Source: an uncultured Collinsella sp.
GTDB taxonomy: Bacteria; Actinomycetota; Coriobacteriia; Coriobacteriales; Coriobacteriaceae
Direction of reading: 5' to 3'
Length of the DNA stretch: 64,000 nucleotides
Assembly: GCA_958436995.1 (NCBI GenBank)
Contig: CAUBMI010000004.1
Coordinates: forward strand, 10,235-74,234
Shown: one piece after another, positions 33,611 through 42,207 of the stretch
Numbering within the stretch: the stretch's first letter is position 1
Layout of the letters: each line of letters begins with the position of its first letter
The notes under the pieces: model-generated
Databases searched by the model: none
What the model was told of the DNA's origin: nothing
What the model saw: only the letters and a program-made list of their open reading frames with translations
Translations under genes and position numbers: made by a program

Positions 33611-34573
33611 TCAACATGCACGCGGCACGCCGGCAACTTTGAGCTTGCGATCGAGCTTTGCCGGATCCCTCAGATCATCCCAGCACAAGCGCACGATCCT
33701 GCAGTTATCAAGCAGCGAAAGCCTCGACTCGCGCTGGCGCTCATCAAACTGTGCCTTTGCGAGCTTGCCCTCCTCCGCTGCCTTCTCGCTTTTAACGAAT
33801 CCGTCAAATTCCCCGATGATCAGCCGATCTTCCACGCGCCACAAGTAGTCGACGCGATACGGCCGTCCCGGCTCAACCGGGTCGAACAGCTCAATTTGCA
33901 GCTCCGGCGTCTGCCAGCCGCGCTCGATCATCAGGGCGCGCGCCTTGGACTCGCCACCGCTTTCCGACAGGCCATCGGCATACCGTGCAACCCTGCGCGC
34001 CGTCACAACACCGCGACGATTTAAGCCAAGCTTGTTGACTGCCTCAACGAGATGCTCCTTCGACAACAGCTGCTCATGAAGCGCCGAGTCCGCAATGATC
34101 AGTCCCTCGACAAACGATGCATCGACCAGGCAATCCGTAATCGTTTGATCGATATCGGTCACGGCAATGTCCATCTGGGTGGCCCGTGTTTGACGAACAT
34201 AACGATGGCGAACGACCTGAGAGCCCGGCGTCGTTGATTGTGCCGGTGCCACGGCGATATGGATGTGCGTCAAATTGGCATGCGAAACCGAAAGGCCATA
34301 GACAACGGCCGCCGTATAGGAGCAAAACGTCCAGTCGGGGTGCTTTTGCGCAAGCGCCCGCACCCGATGCAGATAACGCTGCCGAAACTTGAGCGCGGAC
34401 CAGTATTCCGGACGCGCATACAGCCCCGGCATGACCACCTTGAGACTTCCCGCCGCCACCCGCCGCTCAATCTGCTTTGCCTCCGCCGTCGTACGCGCGT
34501 ACACGCAGCTCATCTGCTGCTCGCACGCTTTAATGTGGCCTGTGAGTCTTTGATTCGCCGTCGCGTTTGCCAT
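33611..34573 (-). CDS. AbiEi/DUF559-like protein
   Basis: 320 residues from the ATG at 34573 with GGGAGG upstream. The N-terminal helix-turn-helix-like part (EAKQIERRVAAGSLKVVMPGLYARPEYW) matches the AbiEi-type antitoxin wing. The middle has DIDQTITDCLVDASFVEGLIIADSAL, and the C-terminus GGESKARALMIERGWQTPELQ...RVDYLW...GEFDGFVK, a PD-(D/E)XK/Vsr-like core with D, E and K in order. No toxin partner is adjacent. It could be a regulator, an orphan antitoxin or a nuclease. ATCCACGCTC clusters lie on both sides. Confidence 0.72.
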   Translation of the reverse strand: MANATANQRLTGHIKACEQQMSCVYARTTAEAKQIERRVAAGSLKVVMPGLYARPEYWSALKFRQRYLHRVRALAQKHPDWTFCSYTAAVVYGLSVSHANLTHIHIAVAPAQSTTPGSQVVRHRYVRQTRATQMDIAVTDIDQTITDCLVDASFVEGLIIADSALHEQLLSKEHLVEAVNKLGLNRRGVVTARRVARYADGLSESGGESKARALMIERGWQTPELQIELFDPVEPGRPYRVDYLWRVEDRLIIGEFDGFVKSEKAAEEGKLAKAQFDERQRESRLSLLDNCRIVRLCWDDLRDPAKLDRKLKVAGVPRAC

Positions 34574-34628
34574 GTCGCCTCCCAACTCTTGGAACGGCGC
34601 CAACGTACCAGACGGTTTCATGCGAAGT

Positions 34629-34669
34629 CTGACCAAATGCTGTCCAGCAGCTGACCAAATGCTTGACGG
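34629..34669. repeat. TGACCA/GCTTGACGG repeat, copy 2
   Basis: Two CTGACCAAATGCT copies about 23 bases apart, the second ending in TGACGG. In the 438-base gap 34574-35011 with the ATCCACGCTC cluster; otherwise the gap shows no gene. Confidence 0.6.
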
Positions 34670-34868
34670 TTTTGGACGTTTTAGGTTAATGGCTTATATC
34701 TGCAGGTAGAACGGTTGTCGAGAGGTCCCTGTCTCCACATCTTTATGCCTCAAAAGCCGTCGATTTCCTTAAAAGAAAATATGCTGTGGCTCGAAACTAC
34801 CTAGTTTGCGATGCTGTCCGTAAACACTCGACGCGTGGTGCTGCCGCCTACGACAGCCGCAGAAAAAT

Positions 34869-34964
34869 CGAGCGTGGAAAATCTCCCACTTTGGGCCTGT
34901 TCCTCGACCAAAAGTGGGAGATTATCCACGCTCATTCAACATGCGTCCGATTATCCACGCTCGT
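34869..34964. repeat. ATCCACGCTC repeat cluster, locus 3
   Basis: GAGCGTGGAAAATCTCCCAC (34870-34889) pairs with GTGGGAGATTATCCACGCTC (34914-34933) as a near-perfect 20-bp foldback, followed by one further direct copy (34950-34962). Confidence 0.82.
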
Positions 34965-35011
34965 CGCGTAGCGGCCACGGTAACCGCCGCAGCCACAGCC
35001 ACGACAGCGGC

Positions 35012-35938
35012 CTAGTGCTCTTCGCCGGCGCGGGCCAGGTCGTAGGGCGTGGTCTGGTAGACGTAATAGTTGAGCCAGTTGGTGTAGAGCAACTGAGCTT
35101 GGCTGCGCCAGACGTTGCGCGGCTCGGCGGTGGGGTCGTCACCCGGGAAGTAATGCGCCGGCACCTGAGGGTTGAGCCCGCGCTTCACGTCGCGCTCGTA
35201 CTCCAGGCGCAACGTGTCGGTATCGTACTCGGGGTGGCCAAAGACAAAGAAGCGACGGCTGTCGGTCGACTTGACGATGTACAGGCCCACCTCGTCGGAC
35301 ACGGCCACGACCTCAAGCTGCGGCTCAGCCTCCACGTCCTCGCGGCGCACATCGGTGTTGCGCGAATGCACGGCATAGAAGCGGTCGTCGAAGCCGCGGA
35401 CCAGCGGGCTTTGCGGCTTCACCAGATAATGCTCGAACACGCCACTTGCCTTGGCCGGTAGATCGTACTTCTGAATGCCGTAATGATGGTAGAGCCCCGC
35501 CTGCGCGCCCCAACAAATGTGCAGCGTGGAGTGCACGTGCGTGGTGGACCAGTCCATGATCTGGCAGAGCTCGGGCCAGTAGTCGACCTCCTCGAATGGC
35601 ATCTGCTCCACGGGCGCGCCCGTGATAATCAGGCCGTCGTAGTGGATGTCGCGGATGTCGTCGAACGTGCGGTAGAACGTCTCCAGGTGGCCGGCGCTCA
35701 CGTGCGTGGCCTCGTGCGTCTTGGTGCGCAGCAGGTCCACCTCCACCTGCAACGGCGTGTTGGAGAGTTTGCGCATAATCTGCGTCTCGGTGGCGATCTT
35801 GGTGGGCATGAGGTTGAGGATGAGCACACGCAGCGGACGGATGTCCTGGTGCAGCGCGCGGTACTCGGTCATGACAAAGATGTTCTCGCTCTCGAGCTGC
35901 GCGGCGGCAGGGAGGGCGTCGGGGATGCGAATGGGCAT
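35012..35938 (-). CDS. metA: homoserine O-acetyltransferase, MetA type
   Basis: 308 residues. Activates homoserine for methionine synthesis. Catalytic C142 lies in HICWGAQAG, with H235 and E237 in FGHPEYD, all at the canonical positions. Residue 111 (APVEQMPFEEVDYW) is Glu, which in characterised MetA proteins goes with acetyl-CoA rather than succinyl-CoA use. AAGGAG precedes the ATG. Monocistronic, divergent from the dehydrogenase gene. Confidence 0.94.
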   Translation of the reverse strand: MPIRIPDALPAAAQLESENIFVMTEYRALHQDIRPLRVLILNLMPTKIATETQIMRKLSNTPLQVEVDLLRTKTHEATHVSAGHLETFYRTFDDIRDIHYDGLIITGAPVEQMPFEEVDYWPELCQIMDWSTTHVHSTLHICWGAQAGLYHHYGIQKYDLPAKASGVFEHYLVKPQSPLVRGFDDRFYAVHSRNTDVRREDVEAEPQLEVVAVSDEVGLYIVKSTDSRRFFVFGHPEYDTDTLRLEYERDVKRGLNPQVPAHYFPGDDPTAEPRNVWRSQAQLLYTNWLNYYVYQTTPYDLARAGEEH

Positions 35939-36083
35939 GGATGCTCCTTACGAGTCAGTTGCAGCTATGGTACAACGAGCGGCCCCATCCGCGCGAGCAC
36001 ATCGCCCAGCGATGCCGTCAGCGGCCCAAATCACCCCAAAAGTAGAGATTAAGGCATGTCCCAAAAAACTACTTCGCTTTAGC

Positions 36084-36112
36084 TTAGCAAAGTGACAGCA
36101 GGACGCTACAAT
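36084..36112 (+). promoter_or_regulatory. candidate promoter of the dehydrogenase gene
   Basis: TTAGCA (36084-36089) and TACAAT (36107-36112) are 17 bases apart, about 38 bases before the start codon. Confidence 0.5.
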
Positions 36113-36149
36113 GGTTCGACGCGAAAAACTCGGCCGAAAGGATACATAT

Positions 36150-37127
36150 ATGTACCAGACGCGTAAGATCGGTGTGGTCGGCCAGGGCCACGTAGGAGCA
36201 CATGTCGCCAACAGCCTGCTCATGCAGGGCATTGCCGACGAGCTGTACCTGTGCGATATCAACGAGGCCAAGGTGACGTCCGAGGTCCAGGACCTGCGCG
36301 ACTCCCTTTCGTTTGTCCCGTACAACACTAAGATCGTCAACTGCTACGACCATTACGAGGAGCTGGCCTGCTGCGACGTCATCGTCAACGCTGCCGGCAA
36401 GGTCGCGCTGGCCGCCGGTAACCGCGACGGCGAGCTGTTCTTTACCACCGACGCCGCGCGCACCTTTGCCAAGCGCATCGTCGACGCCGGCTTCGACGGC
36501 ATCTTTGTCTCCATCTCCAACCCCTGCGACGTCGTATGCACCGAGCTGTGGCACCTGACCGGCTACGATCCCAAGAAGATCATCGGCTCGGGCTGCGGTC
36601 TGGATTCCGCCCGCCTGCACACCGAGATCTCCAAGAAGGTCGGCGTGAGCCCCAAGTCCATCGACGCCTACATGATCGGCGAGCACGGCTTTAGCCAGCT
36701 TGCCGCCTTTAAGGCCGCAACCATCGCCGGCAAGAGTCTCACCGAGCTTCAGGCCGAAAACCCCGACAAGTACGCCTTTGACCACATGGAGGTCGAGGAG
36801 CTCGCGCGTAAGGGCGGCTATGTGACCTACCAGGGCAAGCAGTGCACCGAGTACGCCGTCGCCAACTCCGCCGCGCGCGTCTGCGCTGCCGTTCTGCACA
36901 ACGAGCACGCCGTGCTTTCCGCCTCCACGCTCATGACCGGCCAGTATGGCGAGGAGGGCATCTTCACCTCCCTGCCGTGCGTGATCGGTGCCGAGGGCGT
37001 CGAGGAGGTCTACACGCTCGACCTGTCCGAGTACGAGCTCGAGGGCTTCCACAAGAGCTGCCGGCACATCCGCGACAACATCGCCCAGCTCGACTGGTGG
37101 GACGCCGAGGCGTACGACGCAAAGTAG
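36150..37127 (+). CDS. L-lactate / L-2-hydroxyisocaproate dehydrogenase-like protein
   Basis: 325 residues from the ATG at 36150 with AAAGG nine bases upstream. NAD-dependent reduction of a 2-keto acid. GQGHVG (11-16) is the nucleotide loop; D152 and R155 in GLDSARLH and H179 in IGEHGFSQ form the catalytic set. The substrate loop reads AAGKVALAAGNRDGEL instead of the GxxQKPGETRLDL of true lactate dehydrogenases, which fits the L-HicDH branch better. Probably regenerates NAD during fermentation. Divergent from metA and followed by a strong terminator. Confidence 0.85.
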   Translation: MYQTRKIGVVGQGHVGAHVANSLLMQGIADELYLCDINEAKVTSEVQDLRDSLSFVPYNTKIVNCYDHYEELACCDVIVNAAGKVALAAGNRDGELFFTTDAARTFAKRIVDAGFDGIFVSISNPCDVVCTELWHLTGYDPKKIIGSGCGLDSARLHTEISKKVGVSPKSIDAYMIGEHGFSQLAAFKAATIAGKSLTELQAENPDKYAFDHMEVEELARKGGYVTYQGKQCTEYAVANSAARVCAAVLHNEHAVLSASTLMTGQYGEEGIFTSLPCVIGAEGVEEVYTLDLSEYELEGFHKSCRHIRDNIAQLDWWDAEAYDAK

Positions 37128-37170
37128 GCCGCTGGCTGCCGCAACCTTGCGAATCTAAGCGCGATACTAA

Positions 37171-37210
37171 GCGGGCCGCGCCGGAAATCCCCGGCGCGGC
37201 CCGCTTTTTT
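37171..37210. terminator. strong terminator after the dehydrogenase gene
   Basis: GCGGGCCGCGCCGG pairs perfectly with CCGGCGCGGCCCGC, followed by TTTTTT on the plus strand. Confidence 0.95.
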
Positions 37211-37231
37211 GACTCACGCAGTGCCCTTGCG

Positions 37232-37254
37232 AATCGAAGGTGAATGGTTTCCCC
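37232..37254. repeat. isolated copy of the GAAGGTGAATGGTTTCCC motif
   Basis: Matches the arm of the palindrome at 14414-14600 over about 21 bases, here without a partner arm. It lies between the dehydrogenase terminator and the stop of the convergent SIS gene. Confidence 0.6.
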
Positions 37255-37259
37255 GCTAC

Positions 37260-38228
37260 TTAGTACTGCTCGACGCCCATGTAGCGACGGACCTCGGGGC
37301 TGTGGTCAAACACCTTGCCGCGGGCGGCGCGCAGCTCGCAGCTCATGTTGTAGAAGAAGATCGGCTCCAGGTACGAACGCACGCTGGCAGGCACGTCGCC
37401 CACGCCGTACTCGAGTGCGTCGAGCACCATGACCGTATCGGTGTGCGTGTTGAGGAACGCCAGCGCGCGCTCCTCCATGGGGCGGCACTCGCCCGATCCG
37501 AGCTGCACAAAGTAGAACACGCCGGGCTCGGTGGCTTCGAACGGGCCGTGGAAGTACTCGCCGGAGTGGATGTAGCAGCAGTGCTGCCACTGCATCTCCA
37601 TGAGCGAGCAGATGGCCATGGCGTAGGTCTGGCTAAAGTTGGGGCCGGAGCCCAGGATATAGAAGAACTTGTGCTGCTGGCAGAGCTCGGCAAAGCGATC
37701 GCCCAGCTCGGCGTTGACCTTCTCGCGGGCGGCGGGCAGCAGCGCGTCCATCTGCTTAAGGCCGGCATACATGTCGGCGAGCGCCTCGTAACCCTCCTGC
37801 TGGTCGAGCAGCTCGGCAGCCATCAGGACGCCGATGCCTTGCGGAACCTCGGCCTGCGGCACGCCTTCGCCCCACGGATAGACCCAGGTGGTCCACTTGC
37901 CGTTATCAATCTTGGAGCCCTCGCAGTCGGTCATGGCCACGACCTCGGCGCCGGCTGCCAGCGCCATCTCGCAACCGTCGACGACCTCCTGCGTATTGCC
38001 GCTGTGGCTGCAGGCGATGACGAGTGACTTCTCGCCAAGACTCTTGGGGGCCATCAGGCAAAACTCGCGCGCCGTGTAAACCGTCGAGGTAAACGTGGTC
38101 GCCTCGCGCTTGAGCAGCTCGTTAGCCGGCATCAGGTCGATCATCGAACCGCCGCAGGCGATCCAAAAGACGTTCTCGATCTTACCCTTGCGCTCGATAA
38201 TTTCCTGAATCAGATCGTGTGCGTTCAC
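37260..38228 (-). CDS. SIS-domain sugar-phosphate protein (FrlB-like), second copy
   Basis: 322 residues from a GTG preceded by AAGGAGGAG. The first SIS domain has VFWIACGGSMIDLMPANELL and CSHSGNTQEV; the second has YILGSGPNFSQTYAMAICSLMEMQWQ with HSGEYFHGPFE. The tail (DHSPEVRRYMGVEQY) is a diverged version of the HPLTxRRY ending. It probably cleaves or isomerises a phosphorylated amino sugar or glycated amine. No PTS gene is adjacent; the GntR gene upstream is codirectional, and two direct repeats in the intergenic region look like its operator. Confidence 0.8.
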   Translation of the reverse strand: MNAHDLIQEIIERKGKIENVFWIACGGSMIDLMPANELLKREATTFTSTVYTAREFCLMAPKSLGEKSLVIACSHSGNTQEVVDGCEMALAAGAEVVAMTDCEGSKIDNGKWTTWVYPWGEGVPQAEVPQGIGVLMAAELLDQQEGYEALADMYAGLKQMDALLPAAREKVNAELGDRFAELCQQHKFFYILGSGPNFSQTYAMAICSLMEMQWQHCCYIHSGEYFHGPFEATEPGVFYFVQLGSGECRPMEERALAFLNTHTDTVMVLDALEYGVGDVPASVRSYLEPIFFYNMSCELRAARGKVFDHSPEVRRYMGVEQY

Positions 38229-38285
38229 GGTGACGCTCCTCCTTGTGTGGCGGCTTTGAGCGACGACAGCTTGTACCTGCGGTCG

Positions 38286-38363
38286 TTCTATGTTGTCCTA
38301 TTTATAGCACGCACGACGACGCTCGTGAAGCCATTTCGCCAAACTTATTCTATGTTGTTCTAT
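38286..38363 (-). promoter_or_regulatory. candidate GntR operator: direct repeat TTCTATGTTGT(C/T)CTAT
   Basis: Two 16-base copies, 38286-38301 and 38348-38363, differ at one base and are 62 bases apart (start to start), near six helical turns, which would suit DNA looping. They lie between the GntR gene and the SIS gene. Confidence 0.6.
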
Positions 38364-38372
38364 CTGTGGATG

Positions 38373-39137
38373 TTAAATGTCGAACACGTAGCGCGAGCCC
38401 ACGATCTTTTGGCGCCCGAGCAGCAGGGGGCGCTCGTCTGCATCGGTAAAATACGCCTCCATATAGAAGAGCGGCTCGCCGACCGGCACCTCCAGCAGCG
38501 GGGCCGCCTGGGCATCCGCCAGCGCAATCTCCACGGTGCAGGGGTCGGACTTGAGCGGCGCGCGACCCGAATGCTCGGCAACGAGCGAGAAGATCGAGTT
38601 GTCGGCGAGGTCCTTATCGGCAAGCGTCTGCAGGTAGGGATGGTCGGCGAGCACAAAGGCGTTGTTCTCGAGCATGACGGGCACGCCATCTGCCGTGCGC
38701 ACGCGCTCGACCACGATGAGCTCGCAGCCGGGTTCCACCCCAAAAAACGCCGCATCCTCACGCGTCGCCGCAACCACCGTGCGCGACACCAGGCGCGCTC
38801 CGGCCACCATGTCGTTGGCGGCGCAACCCTCGGAAAAGCTCTGAACGTCGCCCTTCTGGCGAATCTTGCGCTTGAGCTTGGGAGCGCACACAAAGGTGCC
38901 CCTCCCCTGCTGGCGGTTGAGATAGCCCGCACGCGACAGCTCCTCGATGGCGCGGCGCACGGTGACGCGACCCACGCCGTAGGACTTCGCGAGCTCCATC
39001 TCGGAAGGAATGCACGAGCCGGCTGTGTACACGCCGCGCGCGATCTCGCCCTTTAGGTCGTCCATAACCTGCTGGTACAGAGGCACGGCGGAAACCTCGG
39101 CGCGCTCAGAACGTTCGGTCTTGTTATCGGTTGCCAT
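38373..39137 (-). CDS. GntR/HutC-family regulator (UTRA domain)
   Basis: 254 residues. The winged helix (PLYQQVMDDLKGEIARGVYTAGSCIPSEMELAKSYGVGRVTVRRAIEELS) lies at about 19-70 with QGRGTFV, followed by a UTRA effector domain ending in RQKIVGSRYVFDI. Its ATG is 2 bases after the recQ stop, so it is probably cotranscribed with recQ as well as having its own control. It likely regulates the downstream SIS gene through the direct repeats at 38286-38363. Closest in style to the 41384-42103 regulator. Confidence 0.9.
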   Translation of the reverse strand: MATDNKTERSERAEVSAVPLYQQVMDDLKGEIARGVYTAGSCIPSEMELAKSYGVGRVTVRRAIEELSRAGYLNRQQGRGTFVCAPKLKRKIRQKGDVQSFSEGCAANDMVAGARLVSRTVVAATREDAAFFGVEPGCELIVVERVRTADGVPVMLENNAFVLADHPYLQTLADKDLADNSIFSLVAEHSGRAPLKSDPCTVEIALADAQAAPLLEVPVGEPLFYMEAYFTDADERPLLLGRQKIVGSRYVFDI

Positions 39138-39139
39138 CG

Positions 39140-41122
39140 TTACGCTCCATCCCGCGCATGCTCGGACTCAAATTCTTCAATCGCCGCCATAAACTGCTCG
39201 CCAAAGGCGTCGGCCTTTTTCTCGCCGATGCCGTTGACCTGGATCAGCTCGTCGCGCGTCTGTGGACGCAGGCGGCACAGACCGCGCAGGGCCTTGTCGG
39301 AAAAGACCATGTACGGCGCCATCTCCAGCTCGGTCGAGATTTCCTTGCGCAGGACGCGCAGACGCTCGAACAGCTCGGCATCGTCGCCCACGCGCGGGCG
39401 CTGGTCCAGCTCGGCCTCCTCGCGCAGCAGGTCCACCGCACGGCGAGCGCGGGCCGAGGCCTTGCGCTTGGACGCGCGGCGCTTAACGGTAAAGGCAAAC
39501 GCCTCGTCCTCGACCTCGCCGGCACGCGGACCCAGTCCCACGACCGGGTACTGCCCCTGCGAGGTGGCCAAATAACCGCGGCCGCACAGCTGGCCGATGA
39601 TGTCCTTGATGCGCCCGACCGATTCGCTCGACAGCTCACCGTAGCCGCGGTCCTCGTCCAGATGCATCTGGCGAATGCGCTCGGTGTTGCCGCCGTGAAG
39701 AACGTCGGCGATCAGCGACTTGCCAAAGCGCATGGGACGCGTGGCCACATAGCGCACGGCGGCGCGGGCCATATCGGTGACGTCCTCGACCTCGAACTGC
39801 GTGAGGCAGTTGCTGCAGTTGCCGCAGCCCTCGGCTTCGTCCGTGGCGGTGGCGCCCGCACCAGCCGCAGCAGCACGCTCGGCCGCGGCCTCGTCGCCAA
39901 AGTAGCGCAACATGTATTCGCGCAGGCAGCCGGTGGTATTGCAGTAGCCCTCCATCTGGCTGAGCAGACGATATCGATTTTGGAGCGCCCACGCGCGTTG
40001 CTCGTCGTCAAGTGCCTCGTCGGCAGCATCTCCGCGGTCGATCAAAAAGCGGCGCATGCGAAAATCGTTGCCGTTCCACAGCAGGTGGCAGCTGGCCGGG
40101 TCGCCATCGCGGCCGGCGCGGCCCGCCTCCTGGTAGTAGGCCTCGATGCTCTCGGGCACATTGTTGTGAATCACGTAGCGCACGTTGGGCTTGTCGATGC
40201 CCATGCCAAAGGCGTTGGTGGCAACCATCACCTGAAGATCGTCGTCAATAAAGGCACGCTGGCTTTGACGGCGGGCGTCGTTGCCCATGCCGGCATGGTA
40301 GCGGCCAACGCGAATGCCGCTGGGGCCCAGCGCCTCGGCAAGCTCGCCTGCCAGCGCATCGACCGTCTTGCGGGTCGAGCAATACACGATGCCGCTCTCG
40401 CCCGAATGCGCAATCACATAGTCGCGCACCCACGCTGCCTTGGCCTTGTCGCCCATCTCCTCGCAGCCAAAGTAGAGGTTCTTGCGATCGAAGCCCGTCA
40501 CCACCGTCGCGGGATTTTGCAGGCCGAGCATCTGCTGAATGTCCGCGCGCACACGCTCAGTCGCCGTAGCGGTAAAGGCCGTCACGATGGGGCGCTGCGG
40601 CAGGGAATCGATGAACTCACGAATCTGCAGGTAGGCGGGGCGGAAATCCTGGCCCCATTGGCTCACGCAGTGGGCCTCGTCAATGGCCACGAGCGGCACG
40701 CCAATGCCGCCGTCCGCCGCGGCCTCCTGCGCAAAGGCTAAAAAGCGCGGCTCGAGCAGGCGCTCGGGCGCCACGTACATAAGTTGGTAGCGGCCCTCGC
40801 GCGCCCGCTTGAGCACGGTGTTTTGCTGGGCCGGAGTAAGGCTGGAGTTGAGATAACTGGGGCGCGCACCCGCCGCGAGCAGCGCGCGGGTCTGGTCCTC
40901 CATAAGCGACAGCAACGGACTCACCACAAAGGTGATGCCGGGAAGCATGAGCGCGGGCACCTGGTAGCAAATGGACTTGCCGGCGCCCGTGGGCATAACG
41001 CCCAGCGCGTCGCAGCCGGCAAGGATCGCATCGACCATACGGTCCTGCCCCGGGCGAAACGAGGTGTAGCCAAAATAGGCGCCGAGCGTGTCGAGCGCCG
41101 TCTGCTGCATGCTATCGGTCAT
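39140..41122 (-). CDS. recQ: ATP-dependent DNA helicase RecQ
   Basis: 660 residues. Unwinds recombination and replication intermediates. Walker A PTGAGKS (44-50), DEAH box (148-151), GMGIDKPNVRYVIH (motif V) and EAGRAGRDG (motif VI) are intact. The RecQ-C zinc site is built from YCNTTGCLREYML and CGNCSNC (about 365-435), then the winged helix and a C-terminal HRDC domain (about 575-650). AGGA precedes the ATG by five bases. Somewhat longer than E. coli RecQ because of an Ala-rich insert before CGNC and a charged linker before HRDC. Confidence 0.96.
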   Translation of the reverse strand: MTDSMQQTALDTLGAYFGYTSFRPGQDRMVDAILAGCDALGVMPTGAGKSICYQVPALMLPGITFVVSPLLSLMEDQTRALLAAGARPSYLNSSLTPAQQNTVLKRAREGRYQLMYVAPERLLEPRFLAFAQEAAADGGIGVPLVAIDEAHCVSQWGQDFRPAYLQIREFIDSLPQRPIVTAFTATATERVRADIQQMLGLQNPATVVTGFDRKNLYFGCEEMGDKAKAAWVRDYVIAHSGESGIVYCSTRKTVDALAGELAEALGPSGIRVGRYHAGMGNDARRQSQRAFIDDDLQVMVATNAFGMGIDKPNVRYVIHNNVPESIEAYYQEAGRAGRDGDPASCHLLWNGNDFRMRRFLIDRGDAADEALDDEQRAWALQNRYRLLSQMEGYCNTTGCLREYMLRYFGDEAAAERAAAAGAGATATDEAEGCGNCSNCLTQFEVEDVTDMARAAVRYVATRPMRFGKSLIADVLHGGNTERIRQMHLDEDRGYGELSSESVGRIKDIIGQLCGRGYLATSQGQYPVVGLGPRAGEVEDEAFAFTVKRRASKRKASARARRAVDLLREEAELDQRPRVGDDAELFERLRVLRKEISTELEMAPYMVFSDKALRGLCRLRPQTRDELIQVNGIGEKKADAFGEQFMAAIEEFESEHARDGA

Positions 41123-41220
41123 GGTTTCCTAACGTCCAAGTCATCTGCCGCCGATTATACGCCGCCACGCGGACCAGTGCCGCACGGCTGCCGGCCACAA
41201 GCAACGCGATCCGAGGGAAC

Positions 41221-41316
41221 GAGCGTGGATTTTTGGACACTTTCCTGATGAGCATGGATAATCTCCCACTTTGAGCCCGTCACCGAGCCAAAAACGGGAG
41301 ATTATCCACGCTCATT
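41221..41316. repeat. ATCCACGCTC repeat cluster, locus 4
   Basis: An initial GAGCGTGGAT copy, then a foldback of GAGCATGGATAATCTCCC (41250-41267) with GGGAGATTATCCACGCTC (41296-41313), one mismatch. In the 261-base gap between recQ and the GntR gene. Confidence 0.8.
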
Positions 41317-41383
41317 CTGCAGATTGCCGCTCTGGCGGGCTTGCAGCGTCGACTGGTTACGCGGTTTGGTAAAACCGCGTAAC

Positions 41384-42103
41384 TTACATCACCATGACGT
41401 AACGGCTACCCACGTAGTACTGCTTACCCATCAGGACCGGCTCGCCATTGGGGCCGATAAAGCCGGCACGCAGATTGAGCAGTGGATCGTGCGGAGCAAT
41501 GCCCAACTCGGCCGCTTGCTCGGCGTTAGCGCGAACGGCCTCGACCGTACGGTAGCCAACCGAGACAATCGGCGTTCCGCCAACACGCTCGACCTCGGCA
41601 AAAATCGACTTGTCCTCAAGATCGGCCGTCAACAGCTCACGGTATGTATCAAACGGCACAAAGATGTTTTCCTCAAAGATGGGCTCGCCGTCGGCCGTAC
41701 GCACGCGCTTAATGTGCAGTAGCAGCGCGTCCTTCTGCAGGCCAAAGAACTCCATCTCGTTTTGACGTGCCGGCACAATCTGGCGATCGACCACGTGTGC
41801 ACCCGCCTTCATGTCATTGTCGGCACACAGCGCGGTAAACGTCTGCAGCGTCGAGGCGTGGAACTGGCGGTTGATGTGCGGCGTGGAGACAAAGGTGCCG
41901 CGGCCCTGCTGCTTAACCAGGTAGCCATCGGAGCACAGCTCCTCAACGGCGCGACGCACCGTAATGCGGCTTACCTCGTACTGCTCGGCAAGCTCAAGCT
42001 CGGACGGGATACGCTCCTTGGGTGCATAAACACCTTTCTCGATCGCATCCTTGATTTCGTCGTAAATCTGCTGGTAAAGTGGTGCATTTTTGGGTGCGGG
42101 CAT
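41384..42103 (-). CDS. GntR/HutC-family regulator (UTRA domain)
   Basis: 239 residues. The winged helix (PLYQQIYDEIKDAIEKGVYAPKERIPSELELAEQYEVSRITVRRAVEELC) and QQGRGTFVSTP are followed by a UTRA domain ending GKQYYVGSRYVMVM. It is the last gene of the leftward locus that holds the second PTS. An AT-rich motif with ATAACGTCTT upstream of this gene is repeated before the PTS IIAB gene and, in variant form, before the EamA gene, so it probably represses itself and those units. Confidence 0.9.
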   Translation of the reverse strand: MPAPKNAPLYQQIYDEIKDAIEKGVYAPKERIPSELELAEQYEVSRITVRRAVEELCSDGYLVKQQGRGTFVSTPHINRQFHASTLQTFTALCADNDMKAGAHVVDRQIVPARQNEMEFFGLQKDALLLHIKRVRTADGEPIFEENIFVPFDTYRELLTADLEDKSIFAEVERVGGTPIVSVGYRTVEAVRANAEQAAELGIAPHDPLLNLRAGFIGPNGEPVLMGKQYYVGSRYVMVM

Positions 42104-42145
42104 ATCTGATCACTCTTATCAAAATAGCGAAATAACTAATACGTA

Positions 42146-42164
42146 TATAACGTCTTTTTATATG
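42146..42164 (-). promoter_or_regulatory. candidate autoregulatory operator
   Basis: TATAACGTCTTTTTATATG, about 43 bases upstream of the GntR start; shares TATAACGTCTT with 48159-48175. Confidence 0.45.
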
Positions 42165-42207
42165 TTATCTCAGTTTGATAAAACGATACACCACATACAG
42201 CAAATCC

